A DNA stretch of 64,000 bases from Neobacillus mesonae (lineage in GTDB: Bacteria > Bacillota > Bacilli > Bacillales > Cytobacillaceae), in the NCBI RefSeq assembly GCF_001636315.1, contig NZ_KV440949.1, positions 4,296,084 through 4,360,083 of the forward strand, given 5' to 3'. Made by a program: the position numbers and the translations under genes. Positions 61,241 to 64,000 of the stretch are shown here, piece after piece (positions within the stretch are counted from its first letter, which is position 1; every line of letters starts with the position of its first letter). Below the pieces are notes generated by a model. That model saw nothing but the letters and a program-made list of their open reading frames with translations, was not told the DNA's origin and did no database searches.

Positions 61241-62528
61241 AAAGTTTGATGTAATTATCGTTGGAGCCGGCCCCGCAGGTACATCGTGTGCCTTAACTTG
61301 TGCAAGGAACGGATTAACTGTTTTACTTATTGAAAGAGGAGAATATCCTGGGGCTAAGAACGTAATGGGCGGTGTATTATACCGCCAGCAAATGGAGGAA
61401 CTTATTCCTGAATTTTGGAAGGAAGCACCCCTGGAAAGGCCGGTAATAGAGCAGCGTTTCTGGATGATGGATAAAGAATCTGTTTTGTCATTCGGTTATA
61501 AAGGACTTGAATGGGCTGTAGAGCCGTATAACAATTTCACTGTGCTGCGGGCGAAATTTGATCAATGGTTTGCTCAGAAAGCAGTTGAGGCTGGCGCGCT
61601 GTTGATTAATGAAACTGTTGTTACCGAGTGTATCGTCGAAAACGGGAAGGTTGTCGGAGTTCGTACGGACCGCCCTGACGGCGAAGTTTATGCAGATGTT
61701 GTTGTTCTTGCCGATGGGGTTAACTCGCTTTTATCAAAGCAATTAGGCTTCCATAAGGAATTTCGCCCTGATGAAGTTGCGTTGACAGTAATGGAAGTAA
61801 TTAATTTACCAAAAGATAAAATTAATGACCGTTTTAATCTTCAAGATAATCAAGGCTGTACAATTGAAATTTTTGGCGACTCTACAAAAGGGAACCTAGG
61901 CACAGCATTTCTTTATACGAATAAAGAAAGTCTAAACATTGGTGTTGGCACGACCCTATCAAGTATGATTAAGGCCAAATTGAAGCCGTATGAGCTGTTG
62001 GATTATCTGAAAAATCATCCGATGGTAAAGCCGTTAATTGACGGGGGGGAATCAGCCGAGTATCTCGCCCACCTTATCCCAGAAGGAGGCTTTCGCTCGG
62101 TTCCGAAAGTGGCTGGAAATGGCGTTCTCGTAGTAGGAGATGCGGCTCAGCTGGTTAATGCGATTCACCGTGAGGGATCGAACATGGCGATGCATTCAGG
62201 TCTTTTAGCTGCTGAGGCCGTCATTGAAGCGAAGAAGCGAGGCAACTATAGCGAGACTAGTTTAAATAGTTATCGCGAAGCCTTATATAATAGCTTTATA
62301 ATAAAAGATTTAGAGAAATATAAGGATGCGGCCCATACCTTTGAAAAATATCCTCAATACTTTAAAGAGTATGTGCCGATGATGAATCAAGCGGCAAGTA
62401 AATTCTTTACAGTCGACGGAACACCAAAACGCGATAAACAAAAGGAAATCATTAAGAGTATGACTGCTGAAAGAGGAACACTCAGGGTATTACAAGATAT
62501 TTATCGTGCTTGGAAGGCGGTGAAATAA
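61233..62528 (+). CDS. fixC: FixC, ETF-quinone oxidoreductase-like flavoprotein
   Basis: A 431-residue FAD protein: DVIIVGAGPAGTSCALTCAR is the N-terminal dinucleotide motif, VLADGVNS the middle motif and VVGDAAQL with the FAD ribityl contact the third. FixC resembles ETF-ubiquinone oxidoreductase and passes electrons from the FixAB flavin to membrane quinone. The FixC-type C-terminus is short and its ferredoxin is provided separately as FixX. The stop overlaps the fixX start (TAATG). Confidence 0.93.
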   Translation: MPEKFDVIIVGAGPAGTSCALTCARNGLTVLLIERGEYPGAKNVMGGVLYRQQMEELIPEFWKEAPLERPVIEQRFWMMDKESVLSFGYKGLEWAVEPYNNFTVLRAKFDQWFAQKAVEAGALLINETVVTECIVENGKVVGVRTDRPDGEVYADVVVLADGVNSLLSKQLGFHKEFRPDEVALTVMEVINLPKDKINDRFNLQDNQGCTIEIFGDSTKGNLGTAFLYTNKESLNIGVGTTLSSMIKAKLKPYELLDYLKNHPMVKPLIDGGESAEYLAHLIPEGGFRSVPKVAGNGVLVVGDAAQLVNAIHREGSNMAMHSGLLAAEAVIEAKKRGNYSETSLNSYREALYNSFIIKDLEKYKDAAHTFEKYPQYFKEYVPMMNQAASKFFTVDGTPKRDKQKEIIKSMTAERGTLRVLQDIYRAWKAVK

Positions 62529-62812
62529 TGTCAACGAAGAATATTGAAGAAAAACAGTATCTTCTAAGATTCAAGTGTGATACAAAGTCCCATTTGACCG
62601 TACTTGACCATGACATTTGCATGACCCAATGCCCGGATAAAATCTGCACCGTCTTTTGCCCTGCCGAGGTGTACAAATGGGAAGGAACGAGGATGCAGGT
62701 TGGTTATGAGGGCTGCCACGAATGCGGCAGCTGCCGAATCGGCTGTCCGTACCAGAATATTAAATGGGAATATCCAAAAGGCGGACACGGAATTGTATTT
62801 AGGTTAGCATAG
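62528..62812 (+). CDS. fixX: FixX, ferredoxin-like protein
   Basis: A 94-residue iron-sulfur protein that partners FixC. The cysteines form an incomplete first cluster site (CMTQCPDKICTVFCPAE) and a full second one (CHECGSCRIGCPYQ), as in the FixX and ETF-QO ferredoxin domain family. The start at 62528 shares bases with the fixC stop; GGCGGTG stands 6 bases before it. It ends the operon, and a strong hairpin follows. Confidence 0.92.
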   Translation: MSTKNIEEKQYLLRFKCDTKSHLTVLDHDICMTQCPDKICTVFCPAEVYKWEGTRMQVGYEGCHECGSCRIGCPYQNIKWEYPKGGHGIVFRLA

Positions 62813-62820
62813 AAAATAAA

Positions 62821-62864
62821 AAAAGTGTTGTTTGCGTATTATGATAGCAAACAACACTTTTTTA
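62821..62864 (+). terminator. Terminator of fixABCX
   Basis: A 15-bp perfect stem (AAAAGTGTTGTTTGC / GCAAACAACACTTTT), 11-base loop, T-tract. Confidence 0.9.
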
Positions 62865-62964
62865 TTAATAATTTTAATAAATCATTATTAGAAAACAATA
62901 TATGTATGTTTTTTCACAAGGGATTGTAAAAAGAAGGTGAAGCAGAAGGAATTGATGTTGAGGA

Positions 62965-63312
62965 TTAACTTATTTTTTCTAACAATGTGGCTTCAGTAAG
63001 AGCATCTTTTTTAGCGAAGGAAACAAACGATGAACCAAGCGAAATGGCATGATCGATAACTTCCATATTTACAGAACAATAATAAGGTACTTTCCAGTTA
63101 AAATTACCATCACTTGTGGCCGGGTATATACTTACTTTCCAATGAAAATAGATTTTAGCTTGAGGGAGCTGCACACCTTCCACAGCAATCAGCCAATGTG
63201 TAAATGGGTATTCCAGGATAAATGTTTGAGATTCTTGGAGGGCTGTAAGGTCTCTATTGCCAATTGGTATTAATGCCATTTGATAAAAATCGTGATAATT
63301 CGGGGTTCTCAT
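62965..63312 (-). CDS. Hypothetical protein, 115 residues
   Basis: I do not recognise this protein. It is soluble, with aromatic-rich beta-strand stretches (TFILEYPFTHWLIAVEGVQ, IYFHWKVSIYP, WKVPYYCSVNMEVI), which suggest a small beta-barrel or sandwich, and a helical C-terminus. The ATG at 63312 was chosen because AAGGGAGG lies 6 bases upstream; the frame is open to 63471 but that part is unlikely to be coding. It is transcribed apart from fix and from the MFS gene. Confidence 0.65.
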   Translation of the reverse strand: MRTPNYHDFYQMALIPIGNRDLTALQESQTFILEYPFTHWLIAVEGVQLPQAKIYFHWKVSIYPATSDGNFNWKVPYYCSVNMEVIDHAISLGSSFVSFAKKDALTEATLLEKIS

Positions 63313-63442
63313 TTTATTTCCTCCCTTATTTATGTTGATACATTTATTATATGAAACTTTTAAAGTTTTTTGAGTGATAAATGTTAAAATTTTTTGAAAA
63401 ATAGAGTAATTTTCATAAAATTGACAAAAATTATGCATTAAG

Positions 63443-63473
63443 TAAAAAAGATGAAGGCGTTGTGCCTCCATCT
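63443..63473 (-). terminator. Terminator of the MFS gene
   Basis: AGATG-AGGC pairs with GCCT-CATCT (one mismatch); the minus strand continues into TTTTTTAC. Confidence 0.75.
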
Positions 63474-63477
63474 ATCG

Positions 63478-64000
63478 TCATGATTTTTTATTATTCCATT
63501 CCCAAACTTTTTGGTCGGAAGGAAGCAGAAAAGCTGTTAAACCTAGGATTGGTAAAACTCCAAGCCAGGTAATCATCGTCTGAAGACCGATTAAATCCGC
63601 AATAACCCCAAGTCCTACTGAACCAATAGCGCCCATTCCGAACGCAAGCCCGACGGTCAGTCCTGACATAGTGCCGATTTTTCCTGGCACTAATTCTTGC
63701 GCATACACGACAGTCACCGAAAAGCTAGTCATTAGGATAAACCCTGTGAGAACGAGAAGGATAAATGCTGTAACAGGTGAAACATTAGGAAGCAGCATTG
63801 ATAAAGGAAGAGTCCCAAGCATCGAAAATGAAATTACCTTTTTCTTTCCGAATTTGTCTGCCAGCGGACCGCCAAAGAATGTTCCAAATGCTCCCGAAAC
63901 TAAAAAGGCAAATAAAAAAAGCTGGGATTGCTTGATCGTTAGGGCATATTCCTTAATTCCATAAAAAGCATAGAAATTGGTCATTCCGGAAATATACCAA
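63478..64000 (-). CDS. MFS transporter, C-terminal part (Fsr-like), cut by the window edge
   Basis: The last 174 codons of a major-facilitator transporter. About five to six helices are visible, with the inter-helix motif GGPLADKFGKKKVI between two of them and SFSVTVVYAQELVPGKIGTMSGLTVG, which resembles the fosmidomycin-resistance (Fsr) group of drug efflux pumps. The frame runs open to base 64000, so the start and the first half are outside the window; the ATG at 63984 is internal. Confidence 0.75.
   Translation of the reverse strand, partial: WYISGMTNFYAFYGIKEYALTIKQSQLFLFAFLVSGAFGTFFGGPLADKFGKKKVISFSMLGTLPLSMLLPNVSPVTAFILLVLTGFILMTSFSVTVVYAQELVPGKIGTMSGLTVGLAFGMGAIGSVGLGVIADLIGLQTMITWLGVLPILGLTAFLLPSDQKVWEWNNKKS

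Overview
The window is a stretch of low-GC chromosome from an endospore-forming Bacillaceae (Bacillus/Neobacillus type). The evidence is the conserved Bacillus order spxH-yjbI-yjbK-yjbL-relQ-nadK-yjbO-prpE-yjbQ-fabI-cotO-cotZ-yjcA-spoVIF-yjcD-yjcF-yjcG-yjcH, together with many sporulation genes (SpoVAC/AD/AE, CotO, two CotZ-like proteins, an alpha/beta SASP, SpoVIF, three YjcZ-type microproteins, a GerAB-type permease, a Spo0E-type phosphatase) and the sigI-rsgI and des-desK-desR operons. Genes have strong GGAGG-type ribosome binding sites and many GTG/TTG starts. I see no transposase, integrase, phage gene, rRNA operon or CRISPR array.

Layout. 1-4608: cls (cut by the left edge), coiA, pepF. 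4630-6600: an accessory island in which a gene for a NERD-domain protein lies between two arrays of the same 52-bp tandem repeat. 6861-7037: the small regulatory RNA RoxS/RsaE with a Rex-like operator and a sigma-A promoter. 7050-24762: the conserved yjb/yjc block, containing NAD kinase, a small alarmone synthetase, FapR-controlled fabI, coat genes and a short spoVAC-AD-AE operon. 24863-31454: a WYL-type small protein, a single tRNA-Val(GAC), a LysM/SH3 surface protein, a GNAT enzyme, a second family of roughly 52-bp repeats, and a DNA-alkylation repair group (MagIII-like glycosylase, AlkA, Ogt). 31621-43457: an LtaS-like sulfatase, a class V aminotransferase, a lipoprotein cytochrome c, the membrane-fluidity system des-desKR with its operator, assorted membrane and hydrolase genes, an orphan germination permease and a coat/microprotein cluster. 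43518-50300: an FtsH paralogue, release factor 3, sigI-rsgI and small spore proteins. 50298-62864: a B12-type radical SAM enzyme, a two-gene 2-oxoacid:ferredoxin oxidoreductase, a sporulation-type kinase, MtnE, a Spo0E-like phosphatase behind two 0A boxes, and fixABCX. The right edge cuts an MFS transporter gene.

The least ordinary parts are: (1) the 52-bp repeat family, with three arrays in two subfamilies, two of them bracketing a NERD gene; (2) a complete fixABCX operon (electron-bifurcating type by its FixA signature) about 4 kb from a 2-oxoacid:ferredoxin oxidoreductase, which suggests a reduced-ferredoxin economy not typical of the best-known bacilli; (3) the paired 0A boxes in front of the Spo0E-like gene. 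All assignments come from reading the sequence; no database search was run.
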